From Shimia sp. (lineage in GTDB: Bacteria > Pseudomonadota > Alphaproteobacteria > Rhodobacterales > Rhodobacteraceae), in contig NZ_JAKVCW010000007.1 of the NCBI RefSeq assembly GCF_022448905.1, positions 62,001 to 126,000 of the forward strand: a DNA stretch of 64,000 nucleotides. The letters run 5' to 3'. Shown piece by piece: positions 54,479 to 62,661 of this stretch. Under the pieces are notes generated by a model. It worked only from the letters and a program-made list of their open reading frames with translations. It did no database searches and was not told the DNA's origin. The position numbers and the translations under genes are program-made. Positions within the stretch are counted from its first letter, which is position 1. Every line of letters begins with the position of its first letter.

Positions 54479-54589
54479 TCGGCAACACATCCCTTCAGGC
54501 GGCCACGCGCATCTTGCGACAGGCCGCCTGACATGCCACACACGCCCCTAACTGCTGCAGCCGCAGCCACCACAGACAAGGGGCCCTCC

Positions 54590-55255
54590 ATGACACGTGT
54601 ATTGCAAGCTCAACGCAAGGAACCGGTTTCCGGCGAAACCCGCTCTGCGGTGATTTTCCTGCACGGCTACGGCGCCAACGGCGCGGACCTCATGGGCCTA
54701 GCCGATCCGCTGGCCGAGCACCTGCCCGACACGCTCTTCCTCGCGCCAGACGCGCCCGAAGAAATCCCGGGCATGCCGATGGGCCGCCAATGGTTCCCAA
54801 TCCCCTGGATCGACGGCTCCTCCGAAGAGGAAAGCGAACGCGGCATGATGGCCGCCGTCGAAGACCTCAACGCCTTCCTGGATGCCGTGATGGTCGACGA
54901 AGACCTCCTGCCGGAACAGGTTGTGCTCTTTGGTTTCTCGCAAGGCACCATGATGAGCCTGCATGTCGCCCCCCGCCGCGAAGACGAACTCGCCGGCATC
55001 GTCGCCTTCTCCGGCCGACTGCTTCAGCCAGACCTGCTCAAGGACGAAGCCATCAGCAAACCGGCGATCCTGCTGGTGCACGGGGACCAGGACGACGTGG
55101 TGCCGCCGCAATCCCTGCCTCAGGCCGCCGAAGCCCTGCAAGAGGCCGGCTTCACCGATGTCTACGCCCACATTATGAAAGGCACGGCCCACGGCATTGC
55201 ACCCGACGGTCTGAGCGTGGCGCTCGCCTTCATGCGCGACAAACTGGGCCTTTAA
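54590..55255 (+). CDS. Phospholipase/carboxylesterase family alpha/beta hydrolase
   Basis: 221 residues from the ATG at 54590 after AAGGGG; an in-frame start at 54533 is less likely. The oxyanion region is VIFLHGYGANGADL, the nucleophile elbow is LFGFSQGTMM, the acid is Asp in HGDQDDVVP, and the His is in GTAHGIAPDG. It belongs to the Abhydrolase_2 group (YpfH-like), broad esterases or acyl-protein thioesterases. Substrate unknown. Confidence 0.88.
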   Translation: MTRVLQAQRKEPVSGETRSAVIFLHGYGANGADLMGLADPLAEHLPDTLFLAPDAPEEIPGMPMGRQWFPIPWIDGSSEEESERGMMAAVEDLNAFLDAVMVDEDLLPEQVVLFGFSQGTMMSLHVAPRREDELAGIVAFSGRLLQPDLLKDEAISKPAILLVHGDQDDVVPPQSLPQAAEALQEAGFTDVYAHIMKGTAHGIAPDGLSVALAFMRDKLGL

Positions 55256-55291
55256 GGCCACGGCCTGCGCATTTTCGCAGCAATCGCAGTC

Positions 55292-55322
55292 CCGATAGCG
55301 CAAAAGCCTTTTGCGCCATCGG
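55292..55322. other. Strong hairpin after the esterase gene
   Basis: CCGAT-A-GCGCAAAA and TTTTGCGC-C-ATCGG form a 13-pair stem with one mismatch and a 3-base loop. Without a T-run outside the stem it is not a standard terminator, but it may act as one or as a regulatory RNA structure. Confidence 0.6.
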
Positions 55323-55356
55323 CCCCCTGCGGTAAGAAAACCTAAGATTTGATGTA

Positions 55357-57048
55357 TTGGATTTCACCGTGTTGCACTCTGACAGCCCCAAAACGCCCGC
55401 ATTCCGCCTGACCTCCAACAGCGCCAAGCTTGCCGGCTTTCTTTGCGCCACCGCTTTGATCCCTGCGACGACTTCGGCCCAAAGCGTCAATCCGCTGGAC
55501 AACGGTCCAACGCGCATTGTCTCGCTTGAAACAGGCAACCTCTACCCAAAGGGCACGCTGGAGCTGACCGTTGGCGCCCGCCAGACCAGCCCAAGTGACC
55601 GCGCAGGCACCGGCAACCAGAACTACCACGGCGGCGGCGTCTACGCCTTCTCCGACCGCTTCAACCTCGGGTTTGAGCTGCAAAACTACATTGATCCGGT
55701 GGGTGGCCCAATCAACGGCTTCCCCGGCGTCGGTCCGGAGCGCATTCCACAGCTCGAAACCAACCAGCTCGCGCTTTGGGGCAAATACCAGCTCTACAAA
55801 GATGACCGCTGGGCCATCGCCGCCCTTGGATCGGCTGAGGTCTTCACCAAAATGCAGACCGACCTCTGGGGCAACTTTTTCCGCCCGCAATCCAACGTCG
55901 CCATCGGCGCGTTAAAAATGCCGATCACCTACACTGCCAATCCAAAGCTACAGGTGCATTTCACCCCGGGCATCACTTTGGGTCCGGATGAAATCGACGG
56001 CGGACAATTCTACGGCAATATGGTCACTATGGGCGCCGGTGTGTCCTACAAGGCCCACCCCCGCCTGTCCCTGTTTGGCACCGTCGAATCCTCCGTGGGA
56101 AGCCCCAACACCATAGCGAGCAGTGGCGAATGGGTGACCAAACCGGTCTGGTCCGCCGGTGGCCGCTACAACGTCACCCCACGCGTTGCCTTTGAAGGCT
56201 ATGTGACCAACGGCTTTGGCGTCTCCCCAGCCACAAGCACCTGGACCTTCTGGCCGGACGGCGACCACCTGATGGTTGGCGGCCGCCTGATCTATACGCC
56301 GGGCGACAAGCGAGATGAAAGCTACCGCACACTGTCCCTGCCAACGACCCGGCCACAGCTCAACGCCCAGCAGGACGGGTTCACCCTCGGCTCCGCAGCC
56401 ACGCTGGACCCAGGCCTTGTCCGCGCCGACCTCTGGTACGGCAGCGAAAACAATGCCGGTGCCTCGATTAACTTCAGCCCGGATCGTGACGTTGAGCTGC
56501 AGTTCATCTTCGAGCAATTCGCAGACAACGCCACCGCAAACGCCAATCTGGTGCCAACCACAAACGTGCGCTACATGATTGGTCCGAAACTGCGCCTGAT
56601 GGATCAGAACAACGGCAACCCGTTTTCTCTGGCGGGTCGTATGCTTTACGGCCGACAGATCAGCTCTGCCTCGCAAAAAGTAGGTGTCTTTTATACGGAC
56701 CTGACAGCCAATTATCGCGCGCGCAACGGGTTCTCCCTCACGGCCAGCCCAAAGATTGCCGCCTGGGGCAGCACGGAACTTGTCGGTCTTGGCATGGGCA
56801 TTGGATACAATTTTGACAACGGCCTTGAGCTGATGGCGGAAGTCACGCCTATCGGTCGGGACGGCAACGACACCACCTGGGCGGCAGGCGCGCGCTATCA
56901 CCTTGGCAACTCCGGCTTTTCGGTGGACGCACAGGCGACCAACGCCATCGGCCGCCACGGCATCGGCGGCATGATCGCGCAAGACGAGACCCGCTTTGCT
57001 CTTACGCTCTCCAAAACCTTCGACATCTCGGGCGCCAAATTCTGGTAA
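55357..57048 (+). CDS. Predicted outer-membrane beta-barrel protein of unknown family
   Basis: About 563 residues. No ATG fits the start; TTG at 55357 or GTG at 55369 are the choices, so the 5' end is uncertain. A hydrophobic signal-like stretch (AKLAGFLCATALIPATTSAQ) sits around residues 23-43. The rest is repeating amphipathic strands with many Gly, Asn, Tyr and Trp, and the chain ends KFW, a C-terminal aromatic as in outer-membrane proteins. Some likeness to YjbH-type exopolysaccharide proteins was considered but not shown. Confidence 0.7.
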   Translation: MDFTVLHSDSPKTPAFRLTSNSAKLAGFLCATALIPATTSAQSVNPLDNGPTRIVSLETGNLYPKGTLELTVGARQTSPSDRAGTGNQNYHGGGVYAFSDRFNLGFELQNYIDPVGGPINGFPGVGPERIPQLETNQLALWGKYQLYKDDRWAIAALGSAEVFTKMQTDLWGNFFRPQSNVAIGALKMPITYTANPKLQVHFTPGITLGPDEIDGGQFYGNMVTMGAGVSYKAHPRLSLFGTVESSVGSPNTIASSGEWVTKPVWSAGGRYNVTPRVAFEGYVTNGFGVSPATSTWTFWPDGDHLMVGGRLIYTPGDKRDESYRTLSLPTTRPQLNAQQDGFTLGSAATLDPGLVRADLWYGSENNAGASINFSPDRDVELQFIFEQFADNATANANLVPTTNVRYMIGPKLRLMDQNNGNPFSLAGRMLYGRQISSASQKVGVFYTDLTANYRARNGFSLTASPKIAAWGSTELVGLGMGIGYNFDNGLELMAEVTPIGRDGNDTTWAAGARYHLGNSGFSVDAQATNAIGRHGIGGMIAQDETRFALTLSKTFDISGAKFW

Positions 57049-57078
57049 GCGACCACGGCGCAAAGCTAAACCAACTCC

Positions 57079-57107
57079 TCACCCCGCCCGTAAAACAGGT
57101 GGGGTGA
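57079..57107 (+). terminator. Hairpin after the beta-barrel gene, probable terminator
   Basis: TCACCCCGCC pairs with GGTGGGGTGA (one wobble), giving a 10-base stem with a 9-base loop. No T-run follows directly. Confidence 0.5.
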
Positions 57108-57202
57108 ATGCGGTTTAGGCATCTGACGTCATAAATCCGTCACCCATCCATGAAACTCTGCACCTGCCTTATCACAAATGCAGATCACGCATATTGTGAG
57201 GC

Positions 57203-57260
57203 TTGTCAGAGTTGAGACACGAGATATAGTGGTCATAGGCCTCGTGCCACTGCGGCACGA
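57203..57260 (+). promoter_or_regulatory. Promoter and leader hairpin of the HNH gene
   Basis: TTGTCA (57203-57208) and TATAGT (57225-57230) are 16 bases apart. Just downstream, TCGTGCC and GGCACGA (57242-57260) form a perfect 7-base hairpin in the mRNA leader, 22 bases before the start codon. Confidence 0.5.
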
Positions 57261-57281
57261 ACGCAGCGAGGGAGTACCCTT

Positions 57282-57866
57282 ATGGACGGCGATTTTAGGA
57301 CGGAATTCACGCGACATCCCGGCGGATTGAAGCATCATCCGGCATTGGTTCTCAATGCAGACTACCGCCCCCTCTCCTACTACCCGCTGTCGCTATGGCC
57401 TTGGCAGGACGCGATCAAAGCCGCTTACATGGATCGGGTCGATATCGTGGCCGAATACGACCATGTGGTGCGCAGCCCTTCTACTGAAATCCGGATCCCT
57501 TCCGTCGTGGTGCTCAAAGACTATGTGAAATTGCAAAAGCGCGTGGCCTTCACGCGCTTTAATCTTTTTCTGCGGGATGGTTTTTGTTGCCAGTATTGTG
57601 GCTCACGGGGCGACTTGACGTTTGACCACGTGATCCCTCGCGCCGCAGGCGGGATCACCAGTTGGGAGAACGTGGTTGCGGCCTGCTCCCCCTGCAATCT
57701 CAAAAAGGGCTCCAAAAGCCTCCGGCAAGCCCGCATGAGCCTGCGCAAACCGCCGCGCCAGCCCGGCTCCGAAGAACTGCGCAACATGGGTCGCAAGTTC
57801 CCCCCCAACTTCCTGCATGACAGCTGGATGGACTACCTCTATTGGGACGCGGAGCTACAGGCATAA
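57282..57866 (+). CDS. HNH endonuclease
   Basis: 194 residues. The HNH core has a zinc ribbon Cys103-x2-Cys106 and Cys135-x2-Cys138, catalytic DHVIPRAAGG (Asp115-His116) and Asn130 in SWENVV. The N-terminal part ALVLNADYRPLSYYPLSLWPWQDAIKA matches a conserved chromosomal HNH family found throughout Rhodobacterales, not a restriction or phage enzyme. Its biological role is unknown. GAGGGAG precedes the start. Confidence 0.88.
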   Translation: MDGDFRTEFTRHPGGLKHHPALVLNADYRPLSYYPLSLWPWQDAIKAAYMDRVDIVAEYDHVVRSPSTEIRIPSVVVLKDYVKLQKRVAFTRFNLFLRDGFCCQYCGSRGDLTFDHVIPRAAGGITSWENVVAACSPCNLKKGSKSLRQARMSLRKPPRQPGSEELRNMGRKFPPNFLHDSWMDYLYWDAELQA

Positions 57867-57921
57867 GGCAAAGCACCCTAGCAAAGCAAGTTAGCACCAT
57901 CTCCGAGTAAGCTTCGATGCT

Positions 57922-58992
57922 TTACACCGCGGGCATCTGCTGTGTCGCACAATGAATGCCGCCGCCCATTTCTCCCAACAGGTCGACATTCAGCATCACA
58001 ATGTCGCGCCCCGGATAGTGGCGCGCCAGCGCCGCCCGCGCGATCTCGTCTGTCTCCCGATCACCGAACTCCGCGGCAATGACAGCACCGTTGCAAACGT
58101 AGTAATTCGCATAAGATGCGACAAAATCATAACTCTGTACCCGACGTTCATATGGCTCAGGGATCACCTCAACTTCCATCCCTGCCGCCACAAGACGGTC
58201 ATGGGTCTTGATCCCTGCCAAATGGAAGGGGTCGTGCGGATCCGCGTCATCCGGTAAGTTTATCAAGACGCGACCAGGTCCGGTAAAACGCGCCAAACTG
58301 TCGATGTGGTAGTCTGTGATGTCTTCGTTCCAAACCCCTTCTGACCAAATCATCTGCTCTGCACCATAGGCCCGAAGAAGCTTCTCTTCGACCAGGTCAC
58401 GCGACATCCCCGGGTTGCGGTTTTCATTCACCCAGCTGCTCTCATGCGCCATCAGTAGACCATGGCCGTCTTGCTCAACGCCCCCGGCCTCGCCCCGCAA
58501 TCCTGATGGCAACAACGGCAGCCCCAGTCTTTCTGCAACCCTTCTGGCTATCTGACTGTCCTGCCGGTTGACCTGCTTCTCCCCCCAACCATTGAACTGA
58601 ATATGGCTAACGGCTAACTCCTCCTGGCCGTTTGTCACAAAGATCGGCCCAGAATCCCGACACCACAAGTCCTCGGTCGGAATATCCCAAAGTAAAACCG
58701 CTTCAGCCAGCATCGCACGCGCTTCGCGATGATCTTCCGCAGCAGCCAGCATGACCACTTCCTCAAACTCGGAAATCGAATTGGCAATATCAGCTATGGT
58801 TTGCTGTGCCATTTTTCGAAACACCGGATCAGAGTGAACCTGACGGCTCGCGGGCCATTGCATGAAGGTTCTCTGATGTGGCTCTTCTTCGGCAGGTACA
58901 AAGAAACCGCCAGACGCTGCCGAACCCAACGTTCCCCAAAGCCCCGATAGCCCCACCGCACCGCTTGCCAAAATCATTTCTAGACGCATCAT
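57922..58992 (-). CDS. Agmatine deiminase / peptidylarginine deiminase-family protein, probably exported
   Basis: 356 residues from the ATG at 58992. It has GFFVPAEEEPHQRTFMQWP, EDLWCRDSGPIFV, DYHIDSLARF with the active-site His and Asp, and GGGIHCATQQ with the catalytic Cys. Agmatine deiminases convert agmatine to N-carbamoylputrescine. Residues 1-30 are hydrophobic (ILASGAVGLSGLWGTLGSAAS), a likely signal peptide, which cytoplasmic AguA lacks. Substrate could be agmatine or a related guanidine. Confidence 0.83.
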   Translation of the reverse strand: MMRLEMILASGAVGLSGLWGTLGSAASGGFFVPAEEEPHQRTFMQWPASRQVHSDPVFRKMAQQTIADIANSISEFEEVVMLAAAEDHREARAMLAEAVLLWDIPTEDLWCRDSGPIFVTNGQEELAVSHIQFNGWGEKQVNRQDSQIARRVAERLGLPLLPSGLRGEAGGVEQDGHGLLMAHESSWVNENRNPGMSRDLVEEKLLRAYGAEQMIWSEGVWNEDITDYHIDSLARFTGPGRVLINLPDDADPHDPFHLAGIKTHDRLVAAGMEVEVIPEPYERRVQSYDFVASYANYYVCNGAVIAAEFGDRETDEIARAALARHYPGRDIVMLNVDLLGEMGGGIHCATQQMPAV

Positions 58993-59096
58993 CAAATTAC
59001 CGTCCCTTTTCTCAGTTTCAGCGACGTGCCAAGCCGGCATCCGCCGTGCTTAAACGTTAACGCGGCTCTGCGCCCCAAAACGCGCACCTCCGCGAT

Positions 59097-59128
59097 ACAG
59101 TCGTGATACCGACACAATACCGACGTGG
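59097..59128. repeat. Dispersed intergenic repeat with tandem ATACCGAC, copy 2
   Basis: Matches 22205-22236 over 32 bases with three mismatches, same orientation. It lies 12 bases after the DUF1989 gene stop and about 105 bases before the agmatine deiminase-like start, both on the minus strand. Confidence 0.75.
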
Positions 59129-59139
59129 TTTTTTGAAGG

Positions 59140-60000
59140 TTAACGCGCCAGTCCGTGGCTTCTATCGTAGCCATTGATCGTGGGCGATTTCCAATCCCTC
59201 AAGGTGCCCTCTTCCGGTGCAAACACCTCCACCAACATCGGGTAACACGCCGCCGTGTCGGAGCTGTGCTCACTGGAACAATCGCCCCCCGGACAGGCGC
59301 TCAGCGCCCCCAAAAGATCAATCTCGGCAAAGAACTCCAGATAGTCTCCCGGCCGCACGGGACTGGCTTTCATGAAGTATTGCCCGGTGTCGCGCGTGAA
59401 GCCGGTGCACATGAAAACATTAAGAACATCATGCACATAGGGCTCTGCCTCCTGCAGCGACATGCCCGTATGCGCTGCCAAAGCACGGGTCAGATTGGAG
59501 TGACAGCAATAGTGGTAATGATCCCCCGCCAACAGGTTGCCGGTGTAAGGATCACAGCGCGTGCCAATGACGTCGTGCACCGACCCGCCAAAGGCATCGA
59601 TGCCGTACCAGCCCAACGTGTCCTCGACGATGGTCGCCATTGGCCGCAAGGTCGGCAGGCTGGTCCACATCCGCTCACCCGTGGTAATGTGCGTACCGTG
59701 CAAAGCCCTTGTTTTGCCGGAGAAAAACCGCTCACTCAGGTCTTTGGAATTCCACAGATTCAGGTCCCCAACCTGCGGGCCTTCCACAGAGGAAATCCGA
59801 AAAAACTGCCCCGCAGGCACCTCCAAACACCGCGCATCCCGCGCCGGTATCAGAACCTCATCCACCTTTGTGGCAGTCGCACGCGCCGCCTTATAAAGCG
59901 CCAATGGCGCCTCCGGCAGAGTCTCATTTGGATAGCAGATCACCGGCTTGATCGCGCGGCGGTCGTCTGCATCGGCGGGGGGCAAAGGCATGTCTGTCAT
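59140..60000 (-). CDS. DUF1989 (urea carboxylase-associated) family protein
   Basis: 286 residues. Family segments include VEGPQVGDLNLWNSKDLSERFFSGKTRALHGTHITTGERMWTSLP, HDVIGTRCDP and GDHYHYCCHSNLTRAL with His and Cys that may hold metal, and DVLNVFMCTGFTRDTGQYFMKASPV. DUF1989 proteins are often encoded with urea carboxylase or aminomethyltransferase genes, not seen here. The neighbouring guanidine-type deiminase hints at nitrogen-compound catabolism. Function unproven. Confidence 0.85.
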   Translation of the reverse strand: MTDMPLPPADADDRRAIKPVICYPNETLPEAPLALYKAARATATKVDEVLIPARDARCLEVPAGQFFRISSVEGPQVGDLNLWNSKDLSERFFSGKTRALHGTHITTGERMWTSLPTLRPMATIVEDTLGWYGIDAFGGSVHDVIGTRCDPYTGNLLAGDHYHYCCHSNLTRALAAHTGMSLQEAEPYVHDVLNVFMCTGFTRDTGQYFMKASPVRPGDYLEFFAEIDLLGALSACPGGDCSSEHSSDTAACYPMLVEVFAPEEGTLRDWKSPTINGYDRSHGLAR

Positions 60001-60049
60001 GCCCCGATCCTGCCCCCGACCAGACGGTCTTGCAATGCAAAAAGCCGTG

Positions 60050-60484
60050 TTATTTCACGGTGATGGTGATCACCTCAGACACCACAGGCGGGTTGTGTGG
60101 CACGTGAAATTCATCCCCCAAAACCAGCTGCAATGTGTGCGTGCCAGCAGGCAAATCCAGCGTCACCTCGGTCTGACCTCCACCAAAATGCCGATGGTTG
60201 TCGTCCGTTGGCACGCCGTTCTCCATCAATTCCGCATCCTCTGCACCTTCACCAAGCGGCGGGCGGTTGATGAAAATATGGTGATGCCCGGTGTTCTCTT
60301 TCTCCGTACCGGCAGGCGCAACCCCCATCCCGGACAGGCCAAAATTCACCACAAACGGTGCCTCCACAGAATCGCCATCGCTGAGGTTGATGAAATACAC
60401 CTTCGCCCCATCCGGCGACGGCGTTTCCCCTGCAAAGACCTGAGAACTCAGCATAATCGCCAATGCGGCCACAAGTTTCTTCAT
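60050..60484 (-). CDS. DUF4399 exported protein
   Basis: 144 residues from the ATG at 60484 with GGAGG seven bases upstream. A Sec signal peptide ends QVFAGE. The mature domain has GAKVYFINLSDGDSVEAPFVVNFGLSGMGVAPAG, the His-rich TGHHHIFIN and DDNHRHFGGGQTEV, and LGDEFHVPHNPPVVSEVI, which are typical of DUF4399. The His pattern suggests metal binding, but no role is known. Confidence 0.87.
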   Translation of the reverse strand: MKKLVAALAIMLSSQVFAGETPSPDGAKVYFINLSDGDSVEAPFVVNFGLSGMGVAPAGTEKENTGHHHIFINRPPLGEGAEDAELMENGVPTDDNHRHFGGGQTEVTLDLPAGTHTLQLVLGDEFHVPHNPPVVSEVITITVK

Positions 60485-60542
60485 AACGTTTCCTCCCAAC
60501 TTTTTAACAATATTGGGAGGATAACACAGATCAGAAAGTGGT

Positions 60543-62183
60543 CTAGACGCTCCGTCCTGCCGCTCTTCCGGAGAAGATGCAGCCCCCTAAGAAGGTCCCT
60601 TCCAAGGCGTTGTAGCCGTGATACCCACCACCGCCAAAGCCCGCGACTTCACCGGCCGCAAACAGCCCCTCAAACGCGCTCCCATCCGGCCGCAACACCT
60701 GTCCGGTGACATCCGTGTGCAACCCACCCAGTGATTTGCGTGTTAGGATGTTCAGGCGCACCGCAATCAACGGACCGTTCTTCGGGTCTAGAATGCGATG
60801 CGGCTTGGCGGTGCGGATCAGACGGTCTCCCCGATAGTTCCGCGCACCTCGAATGGCGGTCACCTGCGCGTCCTTGCAGTATGCGTTGTCAATCTGGGCA
60901 TCCCGCGCTTCAATCTGAGAACGGATTTTCTCAAGGGTGACAGGCACATCCGGCGTGATCTTGTTCATACCAGCAACCAACTCTTCCAACGAGTTGGCCA
61001 CCACGAAATCCTCACCATACTCCTTAAACGCCTCCACCGGCCCCGGCGCGCCTTTGTTCATCAAGCGACGCCTAATCACCTCCGACCACTTGCCAGAGGT
61101 CAGGTCCGGGTTCTGCTCAGACCCTGACAAGGCAAACTCTTTTTCGATGATTTTCTGGGTCAGAATGAACCAGCTGTGCTCATGCCCCGTCGCCAAAATC
61201 CGTTTCAGCGTCCCCAAACTGTCAAAGCCCGGCAGATACGGCGCTTCCATCCGGTCGCCCAAGGCATCAAACCACATCGAACTTGGCCCCGGCAAAATGC
61301 GTATGCCGTGGTTGGGCCAAATCGGATCCCAGTTTGCCAAGCCTTCAGTGTAATGCCACATCCGGTCGCCATTGATGATACCTGCGCCAGCCCCTTCGGC
61401 CACCCGCTGCATCTGCCCGTCTACGTAATCCGGTACCCCGGCCACCATGCGCTTTGGTGCCTTACCCAGCCGCTCCTCCGGCCAATATCGCCGCACCATG
61501 TCATGGTCGCCGCCAATCCCGCCGGAGGTGATCACCACCGCCTCGGCCCGATGCTCAAACTCGCCGACCACCTCCCGGGAGGTCGAGCGCCCACGCTCCG
61601 CACCATCCTGAGAAAGCACCTGCCCACGCACGCCTTTTACAACGCCATTTTCCACAATCAGATCAGTGACTTTGCGCCGGAATGCCAATTCCACACGCCC
61701 GCCAGAAATGTGCTCTCTGACCAGCCGCTCAAACGGTGCAACCACACCCGGCCCTGTGCCCCAGGTGATGTGAAACCGCGGCACCGAGTTGCCATGGCCA
61801 TGCGCCATCTCGCCGCCCCGCTCGGCCCAGCCCACAATCGGAAACCAGCGCATGCCGATGCTTTTCAACCAGCTACGCATCTCCCCCGATGCAAACTCCA
61901 GATAAGCCTCCGCCACCTTACGCGGATTGGCATCTTCTGCCCGATCAAACTGCGCCGAGCCCATCCAATCGGCAAGCGCCAATTCCGGGCTGTCCTTGAT
62001 GCCCATACGCCGCTGTTCCGGCGTATCCACCATGAACAAACCACCTAAAGACCAAAACGCCTGCCCCCCCAGGCTTTGCTCGCCTTCCTGATCCAGCAGC
62101 AGCACCTTGCGCCCGCGGCTGGCCGCCTCATTGGCCGCCACAAGCCCTGCCAAGCCGCCGCCCACGATGATCACATCGGTCAT
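60543..62183 (-). CDS. FAD-binding dehydrogenase (flavocytochrome c / ketosteroid-dehydrogenase-like)
   Basis: 546 residues. The Rossmann motif is VIIVGGGLAGLVAANEAASRG, followed by GGQAFWSLGG, and the C-terminal half ends with GLFAAGEVAGFGGGGYHGYNALEGTFLGGCIFSGRAAG. This matches COG3573-type predicted oxidoreductases of the FAD_binding_2 family. It has no heme motif or signal peptide. Substrate unknown; fumarate-reductase-like or 3-ketosteroid dehydrogenase-like chemistry is possible. Confidence 0.88.
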   Translation of the reverse strand: MTDVIIVGGGLAGLVAANEAASRGRKVLLLDQEGEQSLGGQAFWSLGGLFMVDTPEQRRMGIKDSPELALADWMGSAQFDRAEDANPRKVAEAYLEFASGEMRSWLKSIGMRWFPIVGWAERGGEMAHGHGNSVPRFHITWGTGPGVVAPFERLVREHISGGRVELAFRRKVTDLIVENGVVKGVRGQVLSQDGAERGRSTSREVVGEFEHRAEAVVITSGGIGGDHDMVRRYWPEERLGKAPKRMVAGVPDYVDGQMQRVAEGAGAGIINGDRMWHYTEGLANWDPIWPNHGIRILPGPSSMWFDALGDRMEAPYLPGFDSLGTLKRILATGHEHSWFILTQKIIEKEFALSGSEQNPDLTSGKWSEVIRRRLMNKGAPGPVEAFKEYGEDFVVANSLEELVAGMNKITPDVPVTLEKIRSQIEARDAQIDNAYCKDAQVTAIRGARNYRGDRLIRTAKPHRILDPKNGPLIAVRLNILTRKSLGGLHTDVTGQVLRPDGSAFEGLFAAGEVAGFGGGGYHGYNALEGTFLGGCIFSGRAAGRSV

Positions 62184-62270
62184 GGCTCATCCTCCCCTGT
62201 TTCGGGAAAGGCTAGCCGCAGGCGGCCCACAGCAACAAGCCAGACCTAACGTCAGCGCCCTGGAGCAAAC

Positions 62271-62298
62271 AAAAAGCGCCCCGAAAATTCGGATCGCT
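62271..62298 (-). terminator. Terminator of the 50-residue gene
   Basis: On the minus strand AGCGATCCG pairs with CGGGGCGCT (one mismatch, one wobble) around a short AT loop and is followed by TTTTTG. Confidence 0.7.
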
Positions 62299-62320
62299 CC
62301 TCATCTCAAGCACATGTGGC

Positions 62321-62473
62321 TTAGGCAACCTTAACATACTCATAGTAGGTCTCGCTAGACGGTTTCACCTCTGCAATGCGCGGTGGCTGGGTGTAATAGC
62401 CATAGGCCTGTTCCAGAACTTCCTGCGCGCGGACGGCAAAATCTTCAGGGCTCTCGTTTTTAGACGCGGACAT
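62321..62473 (-). CDS. Small protein of 50 residues, unrecognised
   Basis: An ATG with GGAG eight bases upstream opens a 50-codon frame ending in TAA, followed 22 bases later by a terminator. The N-terminal half is an acidic, helix-prone segment (NESPEDFAVRAQEVLEQAYG), then YYTQPPRIAEV and a Tyr-rich end ETYYEYVKVA. No signal peptide or membrane helix. It is too short for common length cut-offs. No family is recognised; ribosome site, codon use and terminator make it credible. Confidence 0.65.
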   Translation of the reverse strand: MSASKNESPEDFAVRAQEVLEQAYGYYTQPPRIAEVKPSSETYYEYVKVA

Positions 62474-62612
62474 TGGGGTACTCCATGTAAATCCGGTGTC
62501 CTCCCTCGCCCGCCAATTTAAGTTGGATTACGCGCCCGTAAACCGCTGATCCTGCAACGATGCTATGCAAAAATTGCAAATGTATGCGGTGGGATACATC
62601 TTTGCCCAAAAC

Positions 62613-62640
62613 AAAAGCCCGCCTGAAACAGACGGGCTTT
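62613..62640 (-). terminator. Rho-independent terminator of sdhB
   Basis: AAAGCCCG-T-CTG and CAG-G-CGGGCTTT read on the minus strand give a long stem with one mismatch, followed by TGTTTTG. It lies 22 bases after the stop. Confidence 0.85.
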
Positions 62641-62661
62641 CGATATTTCTGAAACGGCGCT

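Noticed and set aside
57282..57866. HNH gene as part of a restriction or homing system
   Set aside because: No methyltransferase, intron or phage gene nearby; the N-terminal block fits a chromosomal family of Rhodobacterales.
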